Assembly: GCA_001580565.1 (NCBI GenBank)
Contig: LRBF01000258.1
Span: 1 to 64,000 of the forward strand
DNA length: 64,000 nucleotides
Source of the DNA: Caballeronia megalochromosomata
Lineage (GTDB): Bacteria > Pseudomonadota > Gammaproteobacteria > Burkholderiales > Burkholderiaceae
Reading direction: 5' to 3'
Each line of letters starts with the position of its first letter. Positions within the stretch are counted from its first letter, which is position 1. This document shows positions 1 to 8,095 of this stretch, one piece after another. The notes below the pieces were generated by a model. The model did not search any database. It was not told where the DNA came from and saw only the letters and a program-made list of their open reading frames with translations. The translations under genes were made by a program, and so were the position numbers.

Positions 1-12
1 TATAAGAGACAG
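1..12. other. Residual Nextera/Tn5 mosaic-end adapter
   Basis: The first 12 bases, TATAAGAGACAG, are identical to the last 12 bases of the 19-bp Tn5 mosaic end used in Nextera library adapters. Lying exactly at the edge, this is best read as untrimmed adapter at a contig end and not as genomic DNA. It implies that genuine sequence begins at about base 13. Confidence 0.85.
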
Positions 13-130
13 CTGAAGTACTTTGGATGGGACAAGCTGTTTCTTTGGTTACTTTCTTTGCAGCAGCAAAGAAAGTGACTGCCGCCCCGCACAGGGGCAG
101 TGCTAATAGACCGACGCGAAATCGGGATCC
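13..130. repeat. Dispersed-repeat-like segment with a perfect hairpin
   Basis: Positions 51-61 (ACTTTCTTTGC) and 66-76 (GCAAAGAAAGT) form an 11-bp perfect inverted repeat with a 4-nt loop, followed by a GC-rich stretch around 80-100. From memory this resembles a non-coding dispersed element seen many times per genome in Paraburkholderia and Caballeronia; that part is recall, not measured. A multi-copy repeat here would explain why the assembly ends at this point. The right boundary is a guess. The rest of 131-222 shows no gene. Confidence 0.5.
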
Positions 131-222
131 GGCGAAAACGAAGGCCATCGTTCATCACATGCACATGCCCCATCGAATAAGCATTCCTTAGCGGATAAAA
201 CGAAAGCACCTGACACAACTCT

Positions 223-1140
223 CTACACACCCGCCTCAACAGTCCGCAAATGATCGAACAACAAACGACTCACGGGCGAAAGCGCGTCGGAATCACGCAC
301 AACGATCACAAGACTGCGCGCAGCCCATTCCTCATCGAGCGGCACAGCGGCGAGCCCAAGCTGTCGGCCCATCGCTTCGAACACCTGCAGCGGCAGCACG
401 CCAACGCCCATCCCCGCCTGCACCATGCGGCACACGGCATCGAACCCCGGCACATGGATACGCAGCCGCAGCACACGCCCCGCCTGCCGCGCCGCCAGAT
501 GCGTGCGCATATTGATCGAACTCGCCGAATGCAGCCCGATATGATCGAAATCGAGCGTGTCGGCGAACGCCACACGGTCGCGATGCGCGAGCGGATGATC
601 ACCCGGCGTCACGACGCAAAGCCGGTCGTGCCGGTAATGCGCGGTTTCGAGCCCGCGCGTGTCGGCATCGCCGGAACAGATACCGAGATCGACGAGACTG
701 TCCGCCACGCCTTCCACAATCCCGCCGCTCGGCCGCTCTTCGAGATCGATCTTGATCTGGTCATGCACGGACGAAAACGCGCGCAAATCCTCAGGCAGGA
801 ATTCGACGATCGCGGACAGGTTCGCCATCATCCGCACATAGCCGCGCACGCCGCTCGCATGTTCGGCGAGCTCGATGCCGATATTCTCGATATCGCGCAA
901 CACGCGCCGCGCGTGATGAAGCAGCGTTTCGCCCGCGGGCGTCAGCTCCATGCCGCGCGCCTTGCGCTCGAAAAGCACCGCGCCCACGGCCTGCTCCAGT
1001 TCGAGCAGGCGCTTGCTCGCCGCCGACACCGCGATCGCCTCGCGTTCGGCCGCGCGCGTGAGCGTGCCCTCCTCGAATACGGCGAGAAAGAGTTGCAGCG
1101 TCGTGAGATCGAGACGTCTGAGGAGATTTCGGGTGGCCAT
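223..1140 (-). CDS. LysR-family transcriptional regulator
   Basis: A 305-aa protein with the usual LysR layout: an N-terminal winged helix-turn-helix (about residues 8-66, with the LTRAAEREAIAVSAASKRLLELE helix region followed by FERKARGMELTPAGE) and a C-terminal periplasmic-binding-protein-like effector domain (about 93-300). The start is the ATG at 1140; the frame stays open further upstream, but that part overlaps the thioesterase gene and is not protein-like. It lies 17 bp downstream of the thioesterase on the same strand, so the two are probably co-transcribed and this is not the usual divergent LysR arrangement. The effector and targets cannot be inferred. Length and domain order are normal for the family. 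Confidence 0.88.
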   Translation of the reverse strand: MATRNLLRRLDLTTLQLFLAVFEEGTLTRAAEREAIAVSAASKRLLELEQAVGAVLFERKARGMELTPAGETLLHHARRVLRDIENIGIELAEHASGVRGYVRMMANLSAIVEFLPEDLRAFSSVHDQIKIDLEERPSGGIVEGVADSLVDLGICSGDADTRGLETAHYRHDRLCVVTPGDHPLAHRDRVAFADTLDFDHIGLHSASSINMRTHLAARQAGRVLRLRIHVPGFDAVCRMVQAGMGVGVLPLQVFEAMGRQLGLAAVPLDEEWAARSLVIVVRDSDALSPVSRLLFDHLRTVEAGV

Positions 1141-1157
1141 CGTCGAGCGAACCGGGA

Positions 1158-1544
1158 TCAGCGCGCGTACTTGAACGTGCCTTGCGCGCTCGCGATCATC
1201 ACGCGATCGTCCACCCACGCCTCGCCGCGCGCGAAGTACACGGAGCGCCCCTGCCGCTCGAGAAAGCCCTTCGCGACGACCTTGTCGCCGATGCCGCGAT
1301 CGAGATAGTTCACCGTGAGCGAGAGCGTGAAGCCGTGCACGGGCGCGGCGCCCGTCGTGAAGAGGCCCGCGTAGCCGCACGCCGCATCCAGCAGCGTGGC
1401 GATCGCGCCGCCTTGCAGGATGCGTTGCCGGTTCAGATGCCCCGCGTGTATCGGCATCGTGAATTCGGCGTAGCCCGCGCGCCATTCGGTGAAGGTCGCG
1501 CCGAGCGCTTCGAGAAACGGATTGTCCAGATCCAGGTTCGCCAC
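1158..1544 (-). CDS. PaaI-family hotdog thioesterase
   Basis: A 128-aa hotdog-fold acyl-CoA thioesterase of the PaaI/YiiD type, expected to be a cytosolic hydrolase of aryl- or acyl-CoA thioesters. The core motif around residues 37-60 reads HLNRQRILQGGAIATLLDAACG. The usual His of the family's HGG signature is replaced by Gln here, while the following Asp in LLDAA is kept. I start it at the GTG at 1544 because AGGAG lies 5 nt upstream; an upstream ATG at 1586 lacks such a site. It leads a two-gene unit with the LysR gene. The substrate is unknown. Confidence 0.82.
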   Translation of the reverse strand: MANLDLDNPFLEALGATFTEWRAGYAEFTMPIHAGHLNRQRILQGGAIATLLDAACGYAGLFTTGAAPVHGFTLSLTVNYLDRGIGDKVVAKGFLERQGRSVYFARGEAWVDDRVMIASAQGTFKYAR

Positions 1545-1868
1545 GGCTGCTCCTGTTATGCCTCGCGTTGCGAGCGATTGTGCCACCGGCGGGCGCGCGC
1601 TGCCGGGCGCGGCACAGAATGGTGCAAAGCGCGGCGTGCATCAAAAAACCCGCACGCGGCGGGTCGATTTACGCAATTCCGATTAACGTCAAGGCGAAGG
1701 CTGTTTCCGTTTGGTAACGCACATAATTATTCGTAATGCCGGCCCGAAATCAACCGGCATTATGCGTTTCATGAAGTCTCGTCATGAATCGCACCATGTG
1801 CACTTTTTGCGCGATAATGTGCGCCGTGACAGACCGTGTCATTCGAGCAACACTTTGCATTAATAGCG
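1545..1868. other. Intergenic region with terminator and palindrome
   Basis: No convincing gene in these 324 bp. It holds the minus-strand terminator at 1643-1664 and a 9-bp perfect inverted repeat, TAATGCCGG (1734-1742) and CCGGCATTA (1754-1762), with an 11-nt loop and no T-run. That repeat could be an operator or an RNA stem-loop for the thioesterase-LysR transcript. Confidence 0.4.
1643..1664 (-). terminator. Rho-independent terminator
   Basis: On the minus strand, stem ACCCGC/GCGGGT with a 5-nt loop is followed by six T. It lies about 200 nt past the 63-aa gene at 1869-2060 and upstream of the thioesterase, and separates the two transcripts. Confidence 0.6.
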
Positions 1869-2060
1869 TCAGTTATATCCGCGAATCACGCAGGAATTTT
1901 TTTCCTCCTCAGTTTTTGCGAAACGTCCGCAAATTTCGGCGATATATTCGGGTTCCGCGGATACCTGGCTGGAACGATGCGACACCGAAACGCTCGTGTC
2001 GGGCGGCAGTTCGCCGTCGTCGATCCAGGCATAGAAATGCGCGCTCGTATTCGATTCCAT
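1869..2060 (-). CDS. Small hypothetical protein, 63 aa
   Basis: I do not recognise the family. The ATG at 2060 is preceded by AGGAG with 8 nt spacing. Codon choice is the GC-rich pattern of the region for the first 45 codons, then turns AT-richer. The protein starts MESNTSAHFYAWIDDGELPP, is acidic in its first half and ends in a short charged stretch (KTEEEKNS), with a single Cys in each of the last two segments. No signal peptide or membrane segment. It stands alone between the FAD oxidoreductase and thioesterase transcripts, with a terminator downstream, so it is probably monocistronic. Confidence 0.6.
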   Translation of the reverse strand: MESNTSAHFYAWIDDGELPPDTSVSVSHRSSQVSAEPEYIAEICGRFAKTEEEKNSCVIRGYN

Positions 2061-2248
2061 GTTTAGTCTCCTGTCTATAAAGCGCGAGAAAAGCGTTTTG
2101 ATGGTTCCAGAATGCGCTTCTACAAGGCGGCTGGCCCTAGTGGATTACGTTGATGGACTTCGCGCGCCAGCATGACGATGATGATAAGAATGCCCGTTCG
2201 AAACACATGCCGGGCCGGTTTCAAATCCGCCCGTCTATTTCCGTAGCT

Positions 2249-2275
2249 AAAAAAATGCCCGGTTCGAGACCGGGC
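2249..2275 (-). terminator. Rho-independent terminator of the FAD oxidoreductase operon
   Basis: On the minus strand, stem GCCCGGT/ACCGGGC with a 5-nt loop is followed by A then seven T. It lies about 50 nt past the stop of the FAD oxidoreductase. Confidence 0.8.
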
Positions 2276-2325
2276 GGACTTAAATGATCAGTTAGGAAAA
2301 GCGGCGCTTTCCAGTCCTCTATCAG

Positions 2326-3498
2326 TTATACGACATTCTTTTCGACGATCGGCCGGCCTTCCAGCACACGCGTCCAGTCTAGCGGCGATAAATCGAGCGT
2401 TTCGTAACGTCCGCGCAAAATCAGCTCGCTCACGCCGCGCCCCGTCGCCGGGCCTTGTTGCAGGCCATGTCCGCTGAATCCGTTGGCGAAGATGCAATTG
2501 TCGACTTCCGGGTGATGGCCGATGATCGCGTTCTGGTCGAGCACGTTGTATTCGTAGTAGCCGGACCAGCAACGCTCGACCCGCAGCGCCTCGAACCCCG
2601 GCACGCGATGCGCGAGCGTCGGCCAAATCACGTCATCGAAGAGCGCATGATCGACCTCGTCGAGCGGCAGGTCGTCGGGATCGTTATCGGCCGCGGGCGA
2701 TGTGCCGCAAATATACGTGCGGCCTTCGGGACGGAAATAGACGCCGGTCGGATCGATCAGCAAGGGCGCACGGTCGAGCTTCGCCGGCGACGACACGTTG
2801 AAGATGCTGCGCCGGCGCGCGTACACCGGAATGTCGATGCCAAGCATCATCGCGATCGCGCGCGACCACGCGCCCGCCGCGTTCACGACGACGTCGCACG
2901 CATACGTTTCGCCGTTGGCCGCGTGCACCGCCGTCGCGCGCCGCCCCTCGCGCGCGATGCCGACGACGTCCGTCGCCACATAGCGCGCGCCGAGCGATTG
3001 CGCCTTGCGCCGCAGCGCCTGCACGAGACCATAGCCGTCGAACCAGCCTTCGCCGCTTTCGCCGAACGCGCCCGCCGCGAGATCTTCCGTGTTGAGCCAC
3101 GGAAAGCGCGCGCGCAACTGCGCGGGGTCGAGCAGGCTGATATCCGCGCCGAGTTCGCGTTGCAGCGCGTGGTTCTCGCGCAGCGTCGCGGTGCCCGGCG
3201 GCGTCGCGAGAAAGAGATAGCCGCCCTCGTGCAGATCGATCGACGGACGTTCGCCGTTCACTTCGAGCCGCTCGCCGATCGAGCGCAGGAAGTCGATGCC
3301 GAAGAGCGACATGCGCACAGAGAGCGGCGTCGAGAACTGCTGGCGGATCGACGCCGCCGACAGCGCCGATGACGAGCGCGCGTAGGTCGGATCGCGCTCG
3401 ATCACCGTGACCTGCACCGTCGGGTCCGATGCGCGCAGAAAATACGCCACCGAACTGCCGATCACACCGCCGCCCACGATCACCACTTGAGAAGCCAC
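2326..3498 (-). CDS. FAD-dependent amino-acid oxidase (DAO family), candidate L-pipecolate oxidase
   Basis: A 390-aa flavoprotein of the D-amino-acid oxidase/glycine oxidase (DAO) family. The Rossmann motif GGGVIGSS begins at residue 9, followed by the acidic end of the second strand (VIERDP). The C-terminal flavin/substrate part contains GFSGHGLQQGPATGR. The start is GTG at 3498 with GGAGG 4 nt upstream. It lies 39 bp downstream of an ALDH7-type aldehyde dehydrogenase. In Pseudomonas putida the analogous pair amaA-amaB converts L-pipecolate to 2-aminoadipate semialdehyde and then 2-aminoadipate. By context this enzyme probably oxidises pipecolate or a related secondary or primary amino acid; the exact substrate is inference. 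Confidence 0.8.
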   Translation of the reverse strand: MASQVVIVGGGVIGSSVAYFLRASDPTVQVTVIERDPTYARSSSALSAASIRQQFSTPLSVRMSLFGIDFLRSIGERLEVNGERPSIDLHEGGYLFLATPPGTATLRENHALQRELGADISLLDPAQLRARFPWLNTEDLAAGAFGESGEGWFDGYGLVQALRRKAQSLGARYVATDVVGIAREGRRATAVHAANGETYACDVVVNAAGAWSRAIAMMLGIDIPVYARRRSIFNVSSPAKLDRAPLLIDPTGVYFRPEGRTYICGTSPAADNDPDDLPLDEVDHALFDDVIWPTLAHRVPGFEALRVERCWSGYYEYNVLDQNAIIGHHPEVDNCIFANGFSGHGLQQGPATGRGVSELILRGRYETLDLSPLDWTRVLEGRPIVEKNVV

Positions 3499-3537
3499 GC
3501 CGCCTCCGTGCGAATGTCGATGAAGATGCCGCTCTGC

Positions 3538-5037
3538 TCAGCCGAGATTGAAGTCGATGCCCTGCGCGAGCGGCAATGCCGACGAGTAGTTGATCGTGTT
3601 GGTCGCGCGGCGCATGTAGCCCTTCCACGCATCCGAGCCCGATTCGCGGCCACCGCCCGTTTCCTTCTCGCCGCCGAATGCGCCGCCGATCTCCGCGCCG
3701 CTCGGCCCGATGTTCACGTTGGCGATGCCGCAATCGCTGCCCGATGCGGACAGGAAGCGCTCGGCCTCGCGCAGGTCGGTCGTGAATGCGCACGACGACA
3801 GGCCGTGCGCGCTGGCGTTGTTCGCGGCGATGGCTTCATCGAAGTCGGCATAGCGCATCACGTAGAGGATCGGCGCGAAGGTTTCCTTCAGCACGACTTC
3901 CGTTTGCGACGGCATTTCGACGAGCGCCGGGCGCACGTAGTAGCCGTTTTCCTGCCCCTTCACGGTGACGCGTTCGCCGCCGAACACCTTGCCGCCCTCG
4001 CCCTTCGCCTGCTCGAGCGCATCCTGCATGCGCGCAAAGGCCTGCACGTCGATGAGCGGGCCCATCAGCACGCCCTGCTCCAGCGGATTGCCAACGGGCA
4101 CTTTCGCGTAGAGATCTTTCAGGCGCGCGACGGTTTCGTCGTAGATGCTTTCGTGCACGAAGAGGCGCCGCAACGACGTGCAGCGCTGCCCCGCCGTGCC
4201 GACCGCCGAGAACAGGATGCCGCGCAGCGCGAGATCGCGATTGGCGCTGGGCGAGACGATGCCCGCATTGTTGCCGCCGAGTTCCAGAATCGAGCGGCCG
4301 AAGCGCTCCGCCACCGCGACGCCGACCTTGCGGCCCATTTCCGTGCTGCCCGTCGCGCTGACGATATCGGAGCGCTTGTCCGCGACGAGCGCTGCGCCGA
4401 CATCGCGCCCGCCGATGATCACCGACGCGAGGCCCGCCGGCGCGTCGCCGAATTCATTGATGGCGTCGCGCAGAATGCGATCGACGGCGAGTGCGGTGAG
4501 CGGCGTTTTCTCGGACGGCTTCCACACGACCGCGTTGCCGCACACGAGCGCGAGCGCGGCGTTCCACGACCAGACCGCGACCGGAAAGTTGAACGCCGAG
4601 ATGATCGTGCACACGCCGAACGGATGCCACGTCTCCGCCATGCGATGGCCGGGACGCTCCGACGCGATCGTCAGGCCGTACAACTGGCGCGAGAGACCGA
4701 CGGCGAAATCGCAGATGTCGATCATTTCCTGCACTTCGCCGAGGCCTTCCTGAAGAATCTTGCCCGCTTCGAGCGACACGAGCCGGCCGAGCGCCTCCTT
4801 TTTCTCGCGCAGGCGATTGCCCAGAAGACGCACGAGCTCGCCGCGTCGCGGCGCGGGTACGTTGCGCCACGCGGCGAACGCGGTGCGCGCGGCGCCGAGG
4901 GCAGCGTCGACGTCGGCGGTGGTGTTCTGCTTCACCCGGCCGATGACTTCGCCCGTGACCGGTGAAGTGACGGCGATGTCGCCATCGGTGACGAGGCTCG
5001 CGATGCCGAGGTCGGAGAGAATCGATTGTGCGTTCAC
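3538..5037 (-). CDS. amaB: ALDH7-type aldehyde dehydrogenase, probable 2-aminoadipate semialdehyde dehydrogenase
   Basis: A 499-aa NAD-dependent aldehyde dehydrogenase. The conserved residues are in place: Asn150 in AFNFP, the NAD loop ATGSTEMG (about 228-235), general base Glu252 in LELGGNNA, and nucleophile Cys286 in GQRCTS. The GGNNA variant and overall wording match ALDH7A1/antiquitin, whose bacterial members oxidise 2-aminoadipate-6-semialdehyde in lysine catabolism. The start is GTG at 5037 with AAGGA upstream. It is the first gene of a two-gene operon with the DAO-family oxidase and is divergent from an XRE-cupin regulator, a common arrangement for amino-acid catabolic genes. Confidence 0.85.
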   Translation of the reverse strand: MNAQSILSDLGIASLVTDGDIAVTSPVTGEVIGRVKQNTTADVDAALGAARTAFAAWRNVPAPRRGELVRLLGNRLREKKEALGRLVSLEAGKILQEGLGEVQEMIDICDFAVGLSRQLYGLTIASERPGHRMAETWHPFGVCTIISAFNFPVAVWSWNAALALVCGNAVVWKPSEKTPLTALAVDRILRDAINEFGDAPAGLASVIIGGRDVGAALVADKRSDIVSATGSTEMGRKVGVAVAERFGRSILELGGNNAGIVSPSANRDLALRGILFSAVGTAGQRCTSLRRLFVHESIYDETVARLKDLYAKVPVGNPLEQGVLMGPLIDVQAFARMQDALEQAKGEGGKVFGGERVTVKGQENGYYVRPALVEMPSQTEVVLKETFAPILYVMRYADFDEAIAANNASAHGLSSCAFTTDLREAERFLSASGSDCGIANVNIGPSGAEIGGAFGGEKETGGGRESGSDAWKGYMRRATNTINYSSALPLAQGIDFNLG

Positions 5038-5062
5038 GATGAGGTCCTTTTGAAGCGGGTCC

Positions 5063-5099
5063 GTTCTTCAGAACGAAGTTTCTGATACGAAACTTTCGT
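5063..5099. promoter_or_regulatory. Palindromic operator candidates in the amaB/XRE divergent region
   Basis: Two near-adjacent palindromes lie just upstream of the amaB start: GTTCT-TC-AGAAC (5063-5074) and ACGAA-ACT-TTCGT (5087-5099). A related half-site, ACGAAGTTTC, sits between them at 5073-5082. They are placed where a divergently encoded XRE-cupin repressor would bind to control amaB and itself. Confidence 0.45.
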
Positions 5100-5270
5100 A
5101 AGTCCGGCCACTATACGCGCAGCCGCCGTCGCTCACAACAGCGGACAATATCGGGGTTGTCACCAATGCGCGCGGCCTTTTGTGGCAGTAGATTCGGCTT
5201 GTTTCGGGCTTTGCGGCGACGTCGGCCGTCCGCCCGCGCGATGTTATGATCGGAAACAAAACGACTCCCT

Positions 5271-5909
5271 ATGCCCAGCCTCAGCACGAAAAATTCGCCC
5301 GAACAATCCGCCTCCGATCTCGGACGCCGGGTGAAACGCGCGCGGCTCGCGCAGGATCTGACGCTCGAAACCGCGAGCCGCCTGTGTGGCGTGTCGCGTT
5401 CGGCGCTGTCGAAAATCGAGAACGGGTTGATGTCGCCGACGTTCGACGTGCTGCAGAAAATCGTGCGCGGCTTGCAGATCGATCTCGCCGAACTGTTCGG
5501 CACGGCGCCCGCGCCCAACGCAAGCGGCCGGCGGGCGCTCACGCGGCGCAATGAAGGGCAGCGCCACGCGTATCGCGGTTATCAGATGGAATTGCTCGCC
5601 ACCGAGCTCGCGCACAAGGCGATGCTGCCGTTCCGCATCCGCATTTCAGCGCATACGCTCGATGCCTTCGACGACTGGGGCCGTCACGAGGGCGAGGAAT
5701 TTCTCTACGTGATAAGCGGCAGCGTGTGCCTCTACTCCGAACTCTACGCGCCCACGCATCTGAACGCAGGCGACAGCATCTACTTCGACAGCCGCACCGG
5801 CCACGCGGCCATTTCGACGAGCGATGACGACGCCGAAGTGCTGTGGATGGCGACGGGTGGTGGCGTCCCCGCACTCTCCTCCGCCGCCGATGCGGTGGAC
5901 GCCGGCTGA
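5271..5909 (+). CDS. XRE-family regulator with C-terminal cupin domain
   Basis: A 212-aa protein. Residues about 17-71 form a Cro/cI-type helix-turn-helix (recognition region VSRSALSKIENGLMSPT), and about 110-195 form a cupin barrel containing HEGEEFLYVISG (139-150) and GDSIYFDS. This HTH-cupin architecture (SutR/PuuR-like) usually senses a small amine or amino acid through the cupin. It is divergent from amaB, with palindromes in the 233-bp intergenic region, so it probably controls the amaB-oxidase operon. Its stop is 5 bp from the stop of the convergent P450 gene. Confidence 0.85.
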   Translation: MPSLSTKNSPEQSASDLGRRVKRARLAQDLTLETASRLCGVSRSALSKIENGLMSPTFDVLQKIVRGLQIDLAELFGTAPAPNASGRRALTRRNEGQRHAYRGYQMELLATELAHKAMLPFRIRISAHTLDAFDDWGRHEGEEFLYVISGSVCLYSELYAPTHLNAGDSIYFDSRTGHAAISTSDDDAEVLWMATGGGVPALSSAADAVDAG

Positions 5910-5914
5910 CGACA

Positions 5915-7363
5915 CTATCGCAGCGCGAGACGCATCGGCATTTCGCTCGGAACCGCGGTAAACGCGCAGACTTCGCGAATGGCGGCCGGGTTGGTGGCGA
6001 GTTGCGCGGTGAAGTTCGCCGTCAGCATCGACACGACGAGCCGCATCTCCACCGCCGCCAGATGCCGCCCCGGGCACACGCGCGGGCCCGCGCCGAACTG
6101 CAGATAGGCGCGCGGTTCATGCGCGCCGCGCGGCGACGCGCTTTCCGGCGCCGTGCTCTCATGCCGATGGTCGTGCAGCCATCGGTCGGGATCGTAACGC
6201 CCGGGATCGGCGTAGTTGTGCGGGTCCATCATCGCCGGGCGATTCAGCATGAACATCTTGGTGCCGGCGGGCAGGCGCACGCCCTGCAGCCGCACTTCCT
6301 CGAGCGGTTCGAACGAAAGATACGGCGCGACCGGATGCAGGCGGCTCGCTTCCGTGCACACAGCTTCGCACAGGTCGAGCTCGCGCATCGCGCCGTAGCC
6401 CGGGCACACGGCCGAGTCGCCGAGTACGCGCCGCGCGCATGCGGCGACGCGCGCCTGCAACGCGTCGTCGGTGCCGAGAAAGAGCAGCGCCCACGCGATC
6501 GACGTCGCGGTCGTCTCCTCGCCCGCGACGAGCATCGTCAGCACGTTGGCGGCGACGTCGTCGTCGGTGATGACGGAGTCGGAGGCATCGCGCAAGGCGA
6601 GCATCGCTTCGAGCAGATTGCGCGGCGCATGAGCCGATGTTTCGTCGCGCATGCGTGCGCGCGCCCTCGCCATCAGTTCGCGGATATGGCGATGCACCGC
6701 GATCATCGCCTCATCGAACTTGCGGTCGCGCGGAAACTTCACGTAATGCCAGTAGGCGAAGGGCGCGTTCACGCGCGTCATCAGCATCGGCAGCAGCATG
6801 CCCAACTGCTCCTGAAGCAGCACGCGCTCGTTTTCCAGCGTGTTCGGATCTTCGCCGAACGCGAGCGCGCTCGTCACGTCCACTGTGAAGCGCTTCAGAT
6901 CCTCGATCATGTCGACGACGCGCCCCGCATGCGCCGCGGCTTCCCAGCGCCGCCGCAACCGCTCGGTGATCGCGGCGAGCGTCGGATAGAACGCCTTGAT
7001 GTGGGGAATCGAGAGCGCCTGCATCACGAGGCGGCGCTGCGGTTCCCACGCGGCGCCTTCGATCGAGAAGAGCCCGTTGCAGCCGAACTCCTTCAGGATA
7101 TTTTCGATGGGCGCATAGCGCCGGTACCGATGCGGCCGCTCGCGCATCACGGCATGCGACAGTTCGATGTCGTTCCAGACGGTGACCGGCGTCGTGCCGA
7201 AGCGGAACATGTAGGGCGTGCCGAGTTCGGCGGCCCACCGTTCGAGCGTCAGATGGTGCGTGGCGGGCGGCAACTGATGCAGGTTGCCGATGAACGGCAG
7301 GCCGCGCGGCGACGGCAAGTCATCGACTTCGCGCGAAGGTGCGCTGACGGACGCTGCGTACAT
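5915..7363 (-). CDS. Cytochrome P450
   Basis: A 482-aa haem monooxygenase. It shows the I-helix oxygen-activation motif AGEETT (280-285), the K-helix EASR (338-341) and the haem loop FGAGPRVCPGRHLA with Cys430 as axial ligand. There is no N-terminal membrane anchor, so it is probably soluble. The wording (class E, group I-like, LPSPRGLPFIGN proline-rich start) is nearer CYP102/CYP4-like bacterial P450s than CYP101. No ferredoxin or reductase gene is adjacent, so electron partners must be elsewhere. It stands alone between the XRE gene and the toxin-antitoxin module. The substrate is unknown; a role with the nearby flavoprotein operon is only a possibility. Confidence 0.92.
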   Translation of the reverse strand: MYAASVSAPSREVDDLPSPRGLPFIGNLHQLPPATHHLTLERWAAELGTPYMFRFGTTPVTVWNDIELSHAVMRERPHRYRRYAPIENILKEFGCNGLFSIEGAAWEPQRRLVMQALSIPHIKAFYPTLAAITERLRRRWEAAAHAGRVVDMIEDLKRFTVDVTSALAFGEDPNTLENERVLLQEQLGMLLPMLMTRVNAPFAYWHYVKFPRDRKFDEAMIAVHRHIRELMARARARMRDETSAHAPRNLLEAMLALRDASDSVITDDDVAANVLTMLVAGEETTATSIAWALLFLGTDDALQARVAACARRVLGDSAVCPGYGAMRELDLCEAVCTEASRLHPVAPYLSFEPLEEVRLQGVRLPAGTKMFMLNRPAMMDPHNYADPGRYDPDRWLHDHRHESTAPESASPRGAHEPRAYLQFGAGPRVCPGRHLAAVEMRLVVSMLTANFTAQLATNPAAIREVCAFTAVPSEMPMRLALR

Positions 7364-7529
7364 GATCGGCCTCGGGAAGGCTTGATCTGTGCAGGATAGT
7401 GCAGGAGGGGGAGGTCGAGGTGGAAAGTGCGAAGCGCCGCAGGGCGCGGCGCTTAAGGTTTGACGGAACGCGCGATCCTTTTGCGCGCGATCCCGGATTC
7501 TTGCGTTTTCGATTGACTTCCGTGGAGCA

Positions 7530-7811
7530 TCACGGGAACGGATAGCGTTGTCGTGCGTGGATCACGTTCACGACTTCGATCCAATCGTCCATCACGCGAT
7601 AAACCACGACGTAGTTCGGATGCGCGACGACTTCTCGTGTGCCCGGCTCACGACCTGAACGAAACAGAAAGGGGGTGACAGAAGCGGGAATGACAGCCCT
7701 TTCAATAATCTCGAACAACGTCAATGCCGCTCGAGGATTGTGTTCAGCTACGTAGTCCGTTAGTTGGTCAAGATCTTCTATTGCTTCAGCGGCCCAGCGT
7801 ATCGGCAACAT
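7530..7811 (-). CDS. parE: RelE/ParE-family toxin
   Basis: A 93-aa ParE-type toxin of a type II toxin-antitoxin system. The N-terminal pattern (IRWAAEAIEDLDQLTDYVAEHNPRAA) is the two-helix hairpin of the family, followed by the beta-sheet core containing GREPGTREVVAHPNYVVVYRV and the closing VIHARQRYP. Family members either cleave ribosome-bound mRNA (RelE) or poison gyrase (ParE); the H-ARQRYP ending is ParE-like. It is translationally coupled to the upstream antitoxin: the antitoxin TGA and the toxin ATG share one base. Length is normal and no frameshift is seen. Confidence 0.85.
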   Translation of the reverse strand: MLPIRWAAEAIEDLDQLTDYVAEHNPRAALTLFEIIERAVIPASVTPFLFRSGREPGTREVVAHPNYVVVYRVMDDWIEVVNVIHARQRYPFP

Positions 7812-8008
7812 CAGGACCCCGACCGTTCCTTCTCTTTGATCTTCGCTTCGAGCTTCGCGCGAATTCGGGACATCGCCTCGTCATGCGGAATTCGCGGCCG
7901 CGTATCCGCCATCGAGCGCTGCACTTTCTCGCGAAACCACTTGTCATAAGCTTCCGCTTCTTCGACAGTCGCGAATTCGGACACGGTCGGATCGAGTGGA
8001 GTAGGCAT
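7811..8008 (-). CDS. Antitoxin (PaaA2/stability-determinant type)
   Basis: About 65 aa: MPTPLDPTVSEF followed by a charged helical region (EEAEAYDKWFREKVQRS, PRIPHDEAMSRI) and a Lys/Glu-rich tail. This matches the small antitoxins paired with ParE2-like toxins (PaaA2, 'stability determinant'), which lack a large DNA-binding domain and wrap the toxin. I chose the ATG at 8008 because family members start MPTPLDP; ATGs at 8026 and 8089 are in frame but would add non-conserved hydrophobic residues. It is first in the operon and overlaps the toxin start by one base. Confidence 0.78.
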   Translation of the reverse strand: MPTPLDPTVSEFATVEEAEAYDKWFREKVQRSMADTRPRIPHDEAMSRIRAKLEAKIKEKERSGS

Positions 8009-8095
8009 TTCAATTTCTCGTTTCATGATGAAAACGATGATAACGCAGGCGTTTGCCCCGCGTAACCTCGGCCATTCGGCCAATTTCACGCGGCC

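Noticed and set aside
1-222. A complete mobile element at the left end
   Set aside because: Only a hairpin-containing repeat-like stretch is seen; there is no transposase or terminal inverted repeat pair.
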